Assembly (NCBI RefSeq): GCF_022524485.1
Contig: NZ_JAKXMK010000003.1
Span: forward strand, 248,001-312,000
DNA: 64,000 nucleotides
Reading direction: 5' to 3'
DNA from: Pseudonocardia alaniniphila
Lineage (GTDB): Bacteria; Actinomycetota; Actinomycetes; Mycobacteriales; Pseudonocardiaceae
The notes below the pieces were generated by a model. It searched no databases. It was given only the letters and a program-made list of their open reading frames with translations, and was not told the origin of the DNA. The position numbers were made by a program, and so were the translations under genes. Of this stretch, positions 36,533-49,600 are shown piece after piece. How positions within the stretch are numbered: position 1 is the first letter of the stretch; every line of letters starts with the position of its first letter.

Positions 36533-36707
36533 TTCCACTCCTGTCGTCGGAACAGTCGGGATACCCGATCCGCTGATTCCTACTCACGTTCGTCGGCCGG
36601 CACCGGCATTTCCGGGGACGAACGGCGCAAATGTGCACGAGGCGGACGGCGGTGGGGTCACCAGCTGCTCTCCGCCGGCCTGCGGGGTGGCGCCCAGGGC
36701 TTCGGGC

Positions 36708-37037
36708 TCAGCTCCCGAGGAGCTTCGCCTTCGCGGCCGCGAACTCCGCGTCGTCGAGCACCCCGGCCGTCTTCATGTCGGCCAGGCGCTGCAGCTGCGA
36801 CATGAGGTCGTCCCCGCCTCCTGCGGGAGCGGGCGTGGGAGGCGCCGCGGGCGTACTCGCGAGCTCGGCCTGAGCGGAGGCCTGGTCGGCCTGGGTCGCC
36901 TGCTGGTCCTGTTGGGCCTGCGCCCTGGCGTCGGCCCGGCGGCGCACCCCTCCCGACACCGCCGTGGCGGTGCCGGCGATGACGGCCGTCCTGGCCATGG
37001 TCCCCAGCAGCCCGGGGCGGCCGATCCGTCCACGCAT
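36708..37037 (-). CDS. SHOCT-domain small membrane-associated protein
   Basis: A 108-residue protein: a positively charged start with a weak hydrophobic segment (10-30), a Gln/Ala-rich linker (35-75) and a C-terminal SHOCT motif (LMSQLQRLADMKTAGVLDDA and the following EFAAAKAKLL). SHOCT tails promote oligomerisation and often end small membrane proteins. AGGAG is five bases before ATG 37037. It starts 25 bases after the stop of the DUF6325 gene, so the two form an operon. Confidence 0.87.
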   Translation of the reverse strand: MRGRIGRPGLLGTMARTAVIAGTATAVSGGVRRRADARAQAQQDQQATQADQASAQAELASTPAAPPTPAPAGGGDDLMSQLQRLADMKTAGVLDDAEFAAAKAKLLGS

Positions 37038-37062
37038 GATCTCTCCTGAGATGTAGTCGCCG

Positions 37063-37488
37063 TCAGGGCTGGTCCGGGACCGTTGCGAGAACCTCGTCGA
37101 CGACGGCGCCCGGGATCCGGAGGCTCGCGGCGAGCACACCCCCCGACGCGACCACGGCCTGGCGCAGCGGCAGGGCCCAGGTGTGCTCGAACACCAGGAT
37201 CGCGGCGGAGTCCCCAGGGGGCAGGGATTCGGTCAGCTCCGCGATGTCCTCGTCGGAGACCAGGCCCTCGGCGTGGTCCAGGATCTCCAGCAGCGGTGCG
37301 GCGTCGTGTGCTTCACCGAGCTCGGAGAACTCGGCGAAGGAGGCCTTGCCCTTGTCGTCCTTGCGCACCAGCAGGCCGTCGATGACCGTGATGGTGCGTG
37401 ACTCCACGAGTCTGCGCAGCTCGGGCATCATCCCGCCGGTGAACTTGCTTCCGGGGAACTCGATCACGAGCAGTTCGATGGGGCCCAT
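37063..37488 (-). CDS. DUF6325 family protein
   Basis: A 141-residue protein of the DUF6325 (DUF1269-like) family, recognised by MGPIELLVIEFPGSKF at the start, the IDGLLVRKDDKG segment (37-48) and the VFEHTWALPLRQAV segment near residues 100-113. Function unknown; it is commonly paired with a SHOCT protein, as here. ATG 37488 is the first residue of the conserved domain; the long open frame to 38274 is a shadow of the giant gene. It lies 131 bases downstream of the giant gene in the same direction and may be part of its transcript. Confidence 0.87.
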   Translation of the reverse strand: MGPIELLVIEFPGSKFTGGMMPELRRLVESRTITVIDGLLVRKDDKGKASFAEFSELGEAHDAAPLLEILDHAEGLVSDEDIAELTESLPPGDSAAILVFEHTWALPLRQAVVASGGVLAASLRIPGAVVDEVLATVPDQP

Positions 37489-37525
37489 GCCCGCGAGCCT
37501 GCTGCCGACCCGGCCCCGCCACATC

Positions 37526-37573
37526 CCTCGCCGCGGGTGACTGCGCCTCGTCAGCGGGGGCCGCGTGGCGAGG
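37526..37573 (-). terminator. Hairpin after the giant gene
   Basis: CCTCGCCGCGG (37526-37536) can pair with CCGC (37561-37564) and GGCGAGG (37567-37573), giving an 11-pair stem with a two-base bulge. It lies 47 bases past the stop of the giant gene. No T-run follows on the minus strand, so transcription could continue into the DUF6325 gene. Confidence 0.3.
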
Positions 37574-37619
37574 CAGCACCGCACTCGGGTGATCAGCTCG
37601 ATGGGTCCGGATGGGGCGA

Positions 37620-40600
37620 TCAAGGCGACCGGAGGTCGGCAGGGATCACGAAGCGGAACAGCCGTGTCGAGCCGCCGTACTGCCGTTCCGGGCGCAACAA
37701 GAGGCTCAGCTCGGGCGACGCGGTGCCGCTCAGCACCTTGGTGGCCTGCCAGCGGACCCCCGCCAGCTGCGGGGAGTCGGTGTGCCGGCCCCAGGTGACG
37801 TTGCGGACCGCCAGGTAGACGAGCTCGGGGTCCGTGGGCCAGACCCCGGCCCGCTCGGTGAGGACCCGCAGAGAACGCAGATCGACCTCGATCTCCCACC
37901 GGTGCGGACCGCCTGCTTCGCGTTCGGCCTTCCGAAGGGCCTGGGACAGCGAGCGACGCTGTCTCCAGGTCAGGCTCTTGTCCCCGGCGACCAGCTGCCG
38001 CAGCCCGGCCAGCGCACCGTCGTACTCCGAGCGCAGGTCGACCTCGGAAAGCGTGGGAACCCGCGCTTCCTCGATGGCGGCCGCGTGGAACTCCGCGGCG
38101 TAGCGCAGTGCCAGCTCGCGCCACTCCGGCAGCTGCGCGAACCGACTGCTGATCTCGGCGCGGACCTGCTCGTAGGTCCACACCAGCAACACCCGCGCCG
38201 GCGGGTTGCGCACCGCCAGCTCGCTCAACTCGGCCTCGGCGCGGGCGGTCAGCCAGCCGGGCCGGGCCCTCCACCGCTCGCCCCGACGATCCGGACCGTC
38301 CACGAGCCGCTCGGCCAGCACCGCGAGCACGTGCGCCTGTGCCGGCCGGAAGCCGGCGGCCGGGGCGAGCGCGGCCTTGACGACCTCGTGCAGCAGCCCG
38401 ACCTCGTCACGCGCGAAGACCTCACGCACCCCGTCACGCTCGGCGTGCCCGGCGTCGGCGGCCGAGCCGAGAATCGTGTCGACCAGCCTGCCGGAAGGCA
38501 TGTCGGCCAACGAGTACAGCCGCGTCGGTGCGACCTCGCGCCAGCGCTCACCCATCGGCTCTCGGCGCAACAAGCGCAGGGTCGCCTGCACCATCTCGCG
38601 CAGCAGTCCGGCCTGCTCCGCAGCCGACGCCGGTGGCCTGGTCCGGTTCAGCCGCTGTTCCAACCGATCGGCCAGCTCCCGGCGGGCGACCATGGTCATC
38701 TCGTCGCCGGTCAACAGCGAACCGGTGAACCACGCGTCGATCTCGCTACCGTGTGGCTTGCGCAACCCTGCCGACGGACGCCGAGCCGTGACCGGCCGGA
38801 CGAACCATTCGCCGGCGATCGGGGCGGCGTCCGCGTCGTGCCGCGGCCCGGTGTGTTCGGGGTGCTCACCGAGGTGGAACTCGACCTCGTGGGTAAGCAG
38901 CCGATCCCACCACCGCTGCACACCGTCCGGGTCCACCGCGTACCGCGCCGCGATCTGCGTGGCCGTCGACCGGGTGATCACCACGGCACCGCGCTCGGCC
39001 CAGCCGAACGCGACCACATCCGGTGCCGGGAACTCGCCGTCCCGGACCAGAACCGACACTCCTGGCGGAGCCCGAGGCATGGCCGGGGTCAGCTCCTCCA
39101 GGGGCGTCATCCGTTCGTCGGACGCCCGCAACGCCTCGACCACCTGCTCGCGCTGGGAGTCGGTCAGTGGGTGACGCGCCACCGCCCCGCCGCCCTGGCC
39201 GGCATCAGGAACGCCGGCTGCCCGGAGGAACGCCTCGATCACGACGGCGCCCACCGCGGCCTGGATCGGTGTCCGGATCCGCTTGTGGCGGATTCGAGCG
39301 TGGTAGAGGCCGGCCACCCGTTCGACGAGTGCACCCTCGTCGTCCCGTGTGCGGGTGATCAGGGGGCCACCCGAGTTGCCGGGGCCCGCCCACGGCCCGA
39401 CGAAGAACAGATCGAACTTGCGGGCGGGTCCCATCGGCACGGCAGGCGGCCTGGCCGTCAGACCTGCACCGATCACCAGGTGCTGAGCCTCGGTGCGGAG
39501 GTTGTCGACACCACCCGCGGACGAGCGGGCGGGAAGCTGCCGCCTCGGGAAGCCGATCAACGTCACCCGGGGGTCCCTGCCGTCACGGTCGAGATCCGGT
39601 GCCGCGAGCCGGCGGGACCCGGCAATGTGGACGATCGCCAGGTCCAGCACGTCGGCCGCCTGCACCAACTCCGCGTCGGTCAGGGCGCCTGCCGCACCGC
39701 TGGCCCGCAGCTCGGCGGCGATCGCGTCGGCTGCCGGCCGACGGCCCACGCTGCCGGGTACGGACCGCACTCCGGCGGGTGTGGAGAGCTCGACCCGCAG
39801 CTGCTCCGCGTCGGCGACGACATGCCGGTTGGTGAGCACGACTCCGGTGCGGCCGTCGGAGGACCAGAGCACCCCCGAGCCGACGTGCTCGTACCCGTCC
39901 GAGGCGTGGATCACGATCCGGACGACCCGCGACAGGATGCCCGGCGCCACCCCGAGTTCCGGCGCCAGCCACGCCGGCCGCCCGTACGCGTCGACTACCG
40001 GCCGGAAGGCCGGCACCGGGAAGCCGGCGGGGTCGCGGTACAGGTCGCTCAAGGGCGTCAGGTCCGGCAGCGGCGCGGCGTCCTGGATCACCGACTCCGC
40101 CAGGCCGGGCTCCGAAAGGTGCAGCAGCTCGTGGTCGAACAGGGCGCGCCGGGCGTCGAGGTCGAGCACGTCGGCCCGCAGGGCGGCCAGTACCCGGGCG
40201 TCGGTGTAGAGCCAGCCGTCACGGGAGGCCCAGACCACCAGACCGCCACGGATACCCACGGCCTGGGTGGCCTCGATCAGCCCGTCCAGCGCGCGCAGGC
40301 CGTTCGCGGGGTTCCGCAGGAAGATCTGGCCGGTGAACCCGCTGATCCGCACGAGATCCGGATCTCCTGCCGCGAGCTCCTCGACCACCGGCAGACCGTC
40401 GATGCGGTGTTCGATCGTCACGTGGTCGTCGGCGCCGAGGCTGCCGTGCGAGATCAGTGAGGGCCCGCCGGTCATCGTGCGGATCGGGCGGCGCGCTGCG
40501 TCGTACTCGGCGGCGAGCGCGGCGGCGTGGGTGTCGTGGCGCTGCCCGGTGTGTTCATCGCCGTCGATGTGGAAGTCCAGCTCGTGGCGCAGCAGCCGAG

Positions 40601-43600
40601 CCCACCAGTCGCCGAACGCCGGATCGGCCGCGATCAACCGCTCCGCGACGCGCGCAACCCGCGCCGGGACGGCGATCACGCCGTCAGGGGCGTGCTCGGC
40701 GTCGCGCCGGCCGAACGCGATCAGCGACCCGCCGTCGCCCAGGTCGTCCTCGACGATCCGCACCAGCGCCACGCCCTCTGGCGGGCCCCGCGCCAGATGC
40801 GGGAACTCCTCACCGGACAGCGGACGCCCACCCCGCAGCGCGACCGGCAACCGCGCGATCACCTCACCGCGGGCCCGGCTGTCCATCCCACCGGCCGCCA
40901 CCGGGCCGCCGCCGCTCTGACGGCCGGGAGCGGCACCGATGCCGTAGAGCGCGAAGGCGTGGTGCAGCGCCTCGACGATCCCCTCGTTCTGGGCGTCGGT
41001 GTTGCCGGCGTTGTAGTGACCGCTGTGGGCCGTGACCCGCTCGACGACGACTCGGCCCTGATCCAGTGCCAGCCACGCGGTGAAGGCCAGCTGCACATCG
41101 TGCCCGGCAGCCGCCACGGCATGGCTGAACTCCGGGTCCTGCCCGCCGGGGTCGGGCAGGGTGGCCGGGACGATCCATATCCTGCCGCCGAGGTCGACCA
41201 CGCCCTTGACCTCCGGTTGAACCCGGACGATGGCAGCGGCACCGACGCTGTCGAGCCGCGTGCGGACGACGTCGTACTCACCGGCCAGCCGTACCTCGAC
41301 CGGATAGTTCTCCGGCCGCAGGTTCGGCCGGGGGGTAGTGATCCCGATCAGTCGACCGGCTGTGTGTCCCGTAGCGGGGCCGCTCAGCGGCACCGCGCCC
41401 GCTCGGGCAGCGGCGGCGACAGCGGGGTCGTCCGCCCACGCCGCGGCCAGCACGCGCCACTCCGAATGGTCGGCGAACAGGTCGTTCAGCCGTCGCCGGG
41501 TCGCCTCGTCAACCGGCAGCGTCATCCGATCGCCGGACACCGCGCGCCGGGCCAGTGCCGCGATCACACGTGCCTGGGCGGGGCTGAAGCCCCACCAAGG
41601 AGCGAAGACCTCCTCGACCAGCGCCGGGAGCACCTGCACCGGGTCCGAGGCGACGATGTGCAGCGCGTCGCCCACCCACTGGTGACCGCCGGGCGCGCCC
41701 CGGTGGACGGCCACCGGGGGAGGACGCGGCCAGGCCGGGTCCCAGTCGCCGCGAAGGATCCTCGCCGCGTCGATCAGCCAGACGTCCATCAGCAGCGCCT
41801 GGCGGTCGAACCCGTCCGGCAGCTCGGCCAGCACCGCCTCCAGCCGGTCGGCCCACTGTGTCCGTTCGTGCTGCGACAGCTCCGCCGGGGGCGTCGAGGC
41901 CTGCACACCGGCCGGCACACCGAGCGACGCGGACGGCGGAGTGGACGTCGTGCCGACCGCAGGCGGCACGTTCGGCATCGCGGCGACGGTGAGGTCGTCG
42001 AGGCCGCCGGCGAGGCGGGCGGCGTCGGAGAGGTATGTCACGGCCTCGGTGGCGTCCGTGTACGCGTTGGTGTCGAGCTTGGCGGCAAGGTCACCCGGCG
42101 TGGGCAGGTAGCGCCAGAGGCCGTCGGTGGCCAGCACGAGCAGGCCCGCGACGCTGGGCCGGAATGTGGTGACGGTCGGCCCCGGCCGGCGGTCGCCGGC
42201 CACCCAGCCGGTCATGGTCCCGCCGCTCGTGACAGGTCCGGGCCGGCTGTCGTCGCTGGTCAGCTGTGCACCGGACAGCGCGGTGGCCTCCGGGAGGTAG
42301 TACGCCCGGGAGGTGCCGACGTGGATGATCGTGATCGTGCCGTCCGTGCCGTGGTAGGCGGCCACGTACGCCACGGCTCCGTGTCCCGTCTCGGGTGTGA
42401 ACGCCTCGACCAGTGCCGCTGCGCCGGCGTCGTGGGCGGCACGCAGCGTCTCCTCAGGGCTGCGGCCTGCACGGTCGGGCCGAACGATCTCGTCGTGGAA
42501 CGCGATCGCGAACCGGTTGGCGGCGGTCGTCGAGTCGGGGTAGCTGAAGACGCCGTCGACCACCGCTGCGACGCGGTCGCCGTTCGGCAGGGTCACGATC
42601 GTGGCCGCGTCCTGGTTGGTGCGGTTGCCCCGGCCGCGGAGGGTGGCCGCGGCCACGCCGATGCCGCCGCGGATCTCGTCCCCGTAGGGGTGCTCGGCGA
42701 AGTCGCGATCCGGGATCACCGGCGAGTGGCCCACCGCCGGCGCGGGCTTCTCCCGGAAGAGGTCCGGGTGCTCGGTGCGCAGGCGCTTGGCCGCCTTCCG
42801 GGCGCTGTCCATCACCGACCAGCCGCCGGCCGTCCGGAAGAGCCTGGTCTCCCAGGCGTAGTCCTCGTCGATCTCGTAGCGCGCCAGCGACAGCCGTGCC
42901 TCGTCCAGCACCCTCTCGCGCGCCGGGCCGGAGTGGAGGCCGTTCAGCCTCTTGCGGAACGCGTCGAGCTCCTTGGTGATCTCGCGCAACCAGTGCTCGG
43001 CGGCGGGCGGGAGCGGGTCGGCGCCAGGAGCGAGCGCCCGGTGTGCCTCGGCGGCACGCAGCGTCCGGTCGATCTGGTGCGGGTAGGACCCCACGGCGTC
43101 GAGCCGGGCGGCGGCGTCCTTGCGGGCCTCGGCGAGCGCGGTGTGGGTCACGACCTGGGTGCCACGGGCGGCGTGCAGCAACATGATCGCCTCGTTCGGT
43201 AGCGATCCGTCCCGCTGGTCGGCGAGCAGCCAGCTCGCACGCAGTACGCGGAAGTACAGGCGGTCGGTGGGGTCCGTCGCCCGCAACAACGCCTGCAGCC
43301 GGTGGCGTTGCCTGCCGGGAACCACCGCATGACGCCAGCGCGCCTCGAGCACGTCGCCGATGCGGGTGACGAACCGGACGGGGGCGGCGGGGTGGTCGGC
43401 CGGGAGCGGCCAGTCGCGCCGGCCCGCGGAGTGCCGGAGCAGGTAGATCATCCCGGTCAGGCGACGCCGCCAGATGCCGACGTCGTCGATCCATCCGTCG
43501 CGCGAGCGGCGGAACGCCAGGTCACCGTTGTGCAGGATCTCGCGCAGTGCGCTGTAGGCGTCCTTCTCGGCCTGTGTGAGCCCAGCCGGCCCGAGCAGTT

Positions 43601-46600
43601 CCCCGGTGAGCGGGGCGAGCTCGGCGCCCCCCGGCAGTACCAGCGGGTTGGCACGCACCGCGTGGCGCAGCCGGGGGCCGGCGTCCTTCCACAGCGTGGC
43701 CAGCGCCGGATCGGCGCGGTATCCACGCGCCGGATCACCCTGCAGCGCGTTCAGCTCGGTCAGCGCGGCCAGAGCTTCGTCCCAGCCGGTACCGCCGTAC
43801 TGCGCGACGAGCCGGGCAGCGGTGACCGGACCACGGCGGCCGGCGATCATCAGGAGTCGCTCCAGCAGGGTCGCGGGCGCCGCGTTCGGGGCGGTGCTGG
43901 CCGTGGCGGTGGCCATCGCGTCCCTCCAGCGCCGCTTGTTCCACTTCCGGTGCGTGGTGCTCAGCTCGACCTCGACACCCACCAAGGCCGCCGAGCGCAG
44001 CAGCCGCATGGCGGCGGCCAGCTCGCGCTGTTCGCGCAGCCGCTGCACGGTCGCGCCGGCCTCCCGAGCGGCAAGCGCCCGCTGCTCGGTGTCGGCGGTC
44101 TCGGCGGCGCTACGGCTGCGCTGGTCAGCCAGCTGGGCGACTGCTTCCAGCGGCTCCCTTCGGGGCGTGGACAAGCCCTGCAGCTCGAACCTCAGCGCGC
44201 GCAGGGCCGCCCGCGCGCGCCGGAGGTTGCGATGCTTCGGCTGCCCGTCGTTCAGGTAGTACTGCTTGATCACCTCCAGCAACGCCCGACGTGGCCCGGC
44301 GAGGTACTCCGCCCGCAGCCGGCTCCGCTCCGTGACCGCCTCGGCCAGAAGCTCGGTCCAGATTCGGCTCGCTGCAGGCGGTGTGGCCATGCCTGCCTCC
44401 GCCAGGAGCGCCTGGCTGAACATGCGCTGGAACGTGACGATCCGGGCGTCATCGGTACGGCCGTCCCGGCGCAGCTGATCGGCGACCCGGTCGAGCGCGG
44501 CGGGATCGGCAGCCAGCACCGGTGCCACCAGCTTGATCGTCTCGACGTGGTGCTCACGCCGCCGTGCGGCCGCACCCCGTTCCACGCCGAGGGCCCGGCG
44601 GATCTTCGTGGTCTCGGGCAGCGGCTCCCACTCGTCGAGCGGCAGGTGGATCTCCGCCGAGATCCGCTCCCACACCCGCTCCGCCAGTCGTTCTGCCAGG
44701 TCACGGTCCAGTGCCCCGTTCAGACCGAACCGCTCGAGCAGCGCGTCGAGATCCTTGCGGTAGTCGGCGGCCCGCTTGTGGAGCCGGTTGCGCCACGGCC
44801 ACCACATCGGGCGGCTCGGGGAACGCAGCTCGCGCGAGCCGCGGTAGCCGTAATATCCGGCGCGGTACTCGTCGGGGTCCCGGATGAGCTTCCCGATCGC
44901 CCAGACGGTCACCGCCGCCACGGCGAAGCGGGTGAGCAGCGCAGCGAGCGAGTCGTGGGTGTCCACCCACGTCTTGCTCACCCAGGACAGGTTGATCGCG
45001 ATCGCGGCCAGCCCCGCGAGCACCGGATCCATGGCCTTGCGGAACAGCAACCGGGTGTCCACCGGGGAGAAGTTCTTGTAGTCGAGCCAGCGGTAGAACA
45101 AGCGGCGCTGCCGGTCCCCGCTGCCCGTCGACTCGGCGGAGTTCTTCTGCTCCTGCTTCGCCTTGCGCTTCGCCTTCGGCGCCCTGAAGCGCCCGACCCA
45201 GTCGTTGACGTACTCCGCGATCACGGTGGGCGCCGCGTAGACGAGGATCGCCACCGCAACCGCGTTGACCAGGTCGGCCAGCGCCCCCGGCGCCACACCG
45301 CCCGCCAACCTGCTGACCACGAACGCCACGGCGGCCGACAGGGCACCGGTGACGACCGACTTGATCACCCTGGTACGGCCCAAGTCCTTCTGCTGCGCGA
45401 TCGCGCCCGCGATCCCCGCCCCGATGGCCATCGCGACCGGGACCAGCCACCACGGCAGGGTGGTCGACGCGAACGCCTTCGTGAGGCCGAGCCCGGCGCT
45501 GGCCACGTACGCGAGCACCGCCGAGACGGAGGCCGCGCGCCGCGGGCGTGTCTGCATGCCCGAGCCCTGGTTGGCGTACTGCCGCCGCAGCACGTACCGG
45601 TAGACCAGGCCGGCCGAGACCAGCGGCACCAGCAGTGCCTTGATCCCGCTCAGTCCGGGCTGCTGCGAGAACACCGGCCACAGCACCGACCAGGCGTGCT
45701 CGACCAGGCCCCACACCGTGGGCCCGGCCATCCCTGCGGCCAACCCGCCGGCCAGCCACACCCCGATGCGCACGCCGTGGGTGCGCATCCCGCGGGTGAA
45801 CGCCCGCCACGGCGGTCCTCGGGTCTGCCGCGGCGTCCATACCGCTCGGACGGCCGCGATGAGCCCTGCCGCGGCCACGACCAGCCCGATCGGGCCGGTC
45901 ACGGCGCCGGCCCCGACGACCCCGAGCTGCACGTCGCCCCAGAGGCCCACGCCCGCTCCGATGCCGAGTCCGGCCACTCCGGCCAGTCGCGGCCGGTGCC
46001 GCTCGGCCACCGGAACGTCGAGGCCGAGCCCGGTCCGGAGCCGGTTCCGGTATCCGGCCCAGCCCCGGCCCCGCGCGGCACGGTCGAGCCGGCGATCGGC
46101 GCGCGCCCGCGTCACCCCGGCGTCGGCCACGATCCACCCGGCTCTGTCCCGAGCGCCGCTCAGCGCTCGCCCCGCCGCCTGGTGGGCGGCCCGGGCGCCC
46201 GCGAGGCCCGGGAAGGCCTCGGCGAAGGCAGCCCCGACCGCCGCAACGGCCTGCTCGAAGTGGACGCCCGAGGCAGGCTTCCCCGGCGGCGGGCCGACCT
46301 GGGTGGCGTCCAACCCGCGGGCTCGCGCCACCAGCCGCCGCGCGGTCTTCTCCGGCAGGCCGAGCGCCTTTCCGAGGCGCTGGACCAGCTGTGCGTCGGG
46401 CTGCCCGGCCGGGTTGACGTCCACCAGCCACCCGATCCAGCCGAGCTGCTCGGTGGTCAGCTTCCGCTCCGCCGCCCGCTGTTCGCGATGCAGCAACCGT
46501 GCGGTGCTGCCGGCCACGGCACGCAGCTGCGCCACCGCACGGACCTGCGAGCGCAGCACGCGCGCAGCGCGCCACCGGTCCACCCCTCGCTGCCCGACCC

Positions 46601-49600
46601 TGCGCGTAGCGCCGAGAACGGCGTCCCCGGCGACACCCATGGCGTGACGGGCGGCTCGCCAACCGGCGACGATCCGGGCGCGGACCGCTCTCGCCGCGTC
46701 CCGCAGCGTCGGCGGGTGGGCCTGCAGCTCCGTGACCTGTACGCGATTCAGGCCGGTCGCCCGGCGTACCGGACCGGCCCGGACTCCGGCGTTGCGGGCG
46801 GCGACGGCCGCGGCCCTGGTCTGCTCGTCGTACCGGATACGAGCGGTGGCCACCTGCCGGGCCGCCCCGTCCAGCGGAGCGAGCGCCTCGCTCAGCGCGC
46901 TGGAGCGCCGCGTCACCGCGTTCCGTGCCGCGTCGAACAGCTGCTCGGGCGACAGGCCCGTGTCGGCCACCGCCTGCTCCAGCGCAGGAGGCAGGGAGAC
47001 CTGTTCGGCGAGTGCCGGGTCCGCCAGCCTCGCGCGCACCCGCACGGCGCCGGCGCCCAGGGCGTCGGCCAGGCCTTCGACGATCTCGTCGTCGGTGCGG
47101 CCCAGGCCACGCAGCCGCTCCGCGAGAACCGGCACCCAGCCCAGCCGCTCGCCGAGCTCCTGCTCGTGCCGGCGGACCACCTCCTGCAGGAGGGCCTCGG
47201 CCTGTTCGGCGCGCACCAGCGGTACACGCGCGTCGGCCACCTTCTCGCGCAGCTGCTTGGTGGCCTTGCGCTGACCCGGCCACCAGACCATCCCCGCCGC
47301 CAGCACGCCCGGCTCGACGACGCCGTAGCGGACGGCGGCCAGGGAGGCCACCAGCCCCCCGGTCAGGAGCACGACCGTCCACATGCGCCGACCCGGGAAG
47401 AACCCGTTCCGCCAGGGCGGGCCCCGCGAGCGCGGCTGCGGTCCGGCCTTGCGCGGCCCGGACGCCCGCGACTCGGCGACACCGTTCGAACCGGCAGGTG
47501 GGGCCGACCGCCGCTCAGGTCCACCGGCCAACGGGTTCGGGCCGCCGGTACCGGACCCCGGCCCGCCGCCGGAGGCCGACGGACCCGAACCGGGCCCTCG
47601 GTCGTCGCCCACGATCTCGCGGACGCGCTGAGCGCTCAGGCCGCTGATCGCAGCGATGCGGTCGGGGCGCAGCCCGTCTCCGGCCGCTGCGCGAACCGCC
47701 GCCTCCAGCGTCGCCAGCCGCTCGGCCTCCCGCTCGACCAGCGCGCGGCCGGCCTGATCGACCCGCCCGGCCGCGTCACGCAGCCGCGCCTCCGCCGTCG
47801 CCAGCTCGGCGGCCAGTCGCTCCTGACGCTCCTGGAACGTCCCAGCCGGCTCGCCCAGCCCGGTCGCACCGGACGGCGCGGTGGCGTCCACGGCGAACAG
47901 CCGCACCTCCGCCGGGTCGATCCCCGACATCCGGGCGACAGCCTCGTCCCGCGCCGCGGCCGACCACCGATCGGCGAGTGCCGATCCAGGACCGTCGTAG
48001 AGCCATCGCACTCCGCTCCGCTGCAGCCGTGCCAGGTCGGTGTCGGCCGAGGCCACTCCCGCCCGCGCCACGCCCAGCCCGGATCGGGCGTCCGCGACCG
48101 GGTCGTCCAGCCCCGACATGACCGAGCGCAAGGTGCGAGCGGCCGCCCACCGCCTGCGCGTCGCGGCGATCGTCTCCCGCCGCTCACGCACGACGTCCGT
48201 GACCCGACCACGCGCATCGCGCAGCCCACCCGGCACCTGGGCAGCCCATGCCCTGACCCGGCTCGACTCCCACAGGGCCGTCAGCGCGGCGTGCCACCCG
48301 CGGACCGCGGCGCCAACCGCCTGCCACCGCTCACGCGCGAAGCCCGTGATCCGGCCAGGCGCGTCACGCAGCCCGGCCGGCACCCGCGCAACCCACGCCC
48401 CGACCCGGCTGGAGTGCCAGCGACCCGTCAACGCCGCAGGCCGGCCGCGGATGGTGCTCCAGTGTCTCTGCACCGCCCGCACACCGAAGAACGCGGCGAC
48501 CGCGCTGAGCACGATCAGCCCACCGATGCGCACCGTCGTCCACGGCAGGCCCGGGCCCGGCGGCGCCCGCGGCGTCCCGACCGTGGTCGGGGTCGCGCTG
48601 GGCGTCGGGCTCGTGCTCGGTGTCGGGGTCGCGCTGGGCGCGGGCGTGGGGGTACCGCTCGGCCTGCCGATGTCACCGGGCTTGCTCGCAGCCGATGAGC
48701 CGGGGGCGACGAACCGCTCGCCGACGTCGATGTGATCGCGGCCGGCGACAGTGGCGAATCGCGTGCCCTGCGCGTCCGCCAGCGCGTCCGGCCCGATACC
48801 CCACCGCGCGGCGATCACCGTGAGGTTCTCGCCCCGCTGCACCGTCCACGTCCCGTTCCAGACTGCGGGAATCCGCAGCCGCTCACCGGGCTCGATGTCG
48901 TCGCGGCTGGCAGCGGTCGGGAAGCGTCCGCTGTTCGCCGCGGCCAGCGTGTCCTCGGACACGCCGAGGCCGGCCGCCAGCCGGGACAGCACGTCGCGTC
49001 GCTGAACCGTCAGTGCCTGGGGCACGGTCAGCGACGCGACAGGGGTACCGACCGCGGTGGCCGTGTCGGCCGACGCGGCCGCGGCGACACCCGCGACCAG
49101 CGGGGCGGCGATGGCCACCACGACCGCTGCGTGCACCGCGACACGGACCAGACGACTCGTCAGGCCGGTGGTGCGCTCAACGGAGACCGAAGCCGTGATG
49201 CCTCGGGCCGCGAACAGCACCGCACCCGCCGTCGCACCGGCCATGACAGCCGGCGTCGTGGCACCGGCTCCGGCCAGGGCCGGGACGCCGGTGAGCAGCG
49301 CGGCCGACAGCCCCGCTGCCGCCGCGACCATCCGGGCCACCGCAGGCGGGCCCCGGATCCTCAGCGCCTGCGGGACGAGGTGCAGCACCGCCGCGCTGAC
49401 CGCCGCCGCCCCGAGCCCGGCGGTCATCACCGCCGCCGCGCCGGACGTGCCGAGGATCGCGACGCCTCCGCCGAGCAGGCTGAGCACGGTCGCTCCCGCG
49501 CCCCACGCGAACACGGCGCGGTTGCGGTTCGCGGTGTCCTCCCAAGCCGCGTTGCGCGGCGGCTGCGTGGCCCGCCAGGCGGCCTTCATCGTCGTGGGCA

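Noticed and set aside
43302..48698. A 1,798-codon open frame on the plus strand
   Set aside because: Antisense shadow of the giant gene's membrane and helical region; no domain and no ribosome site.
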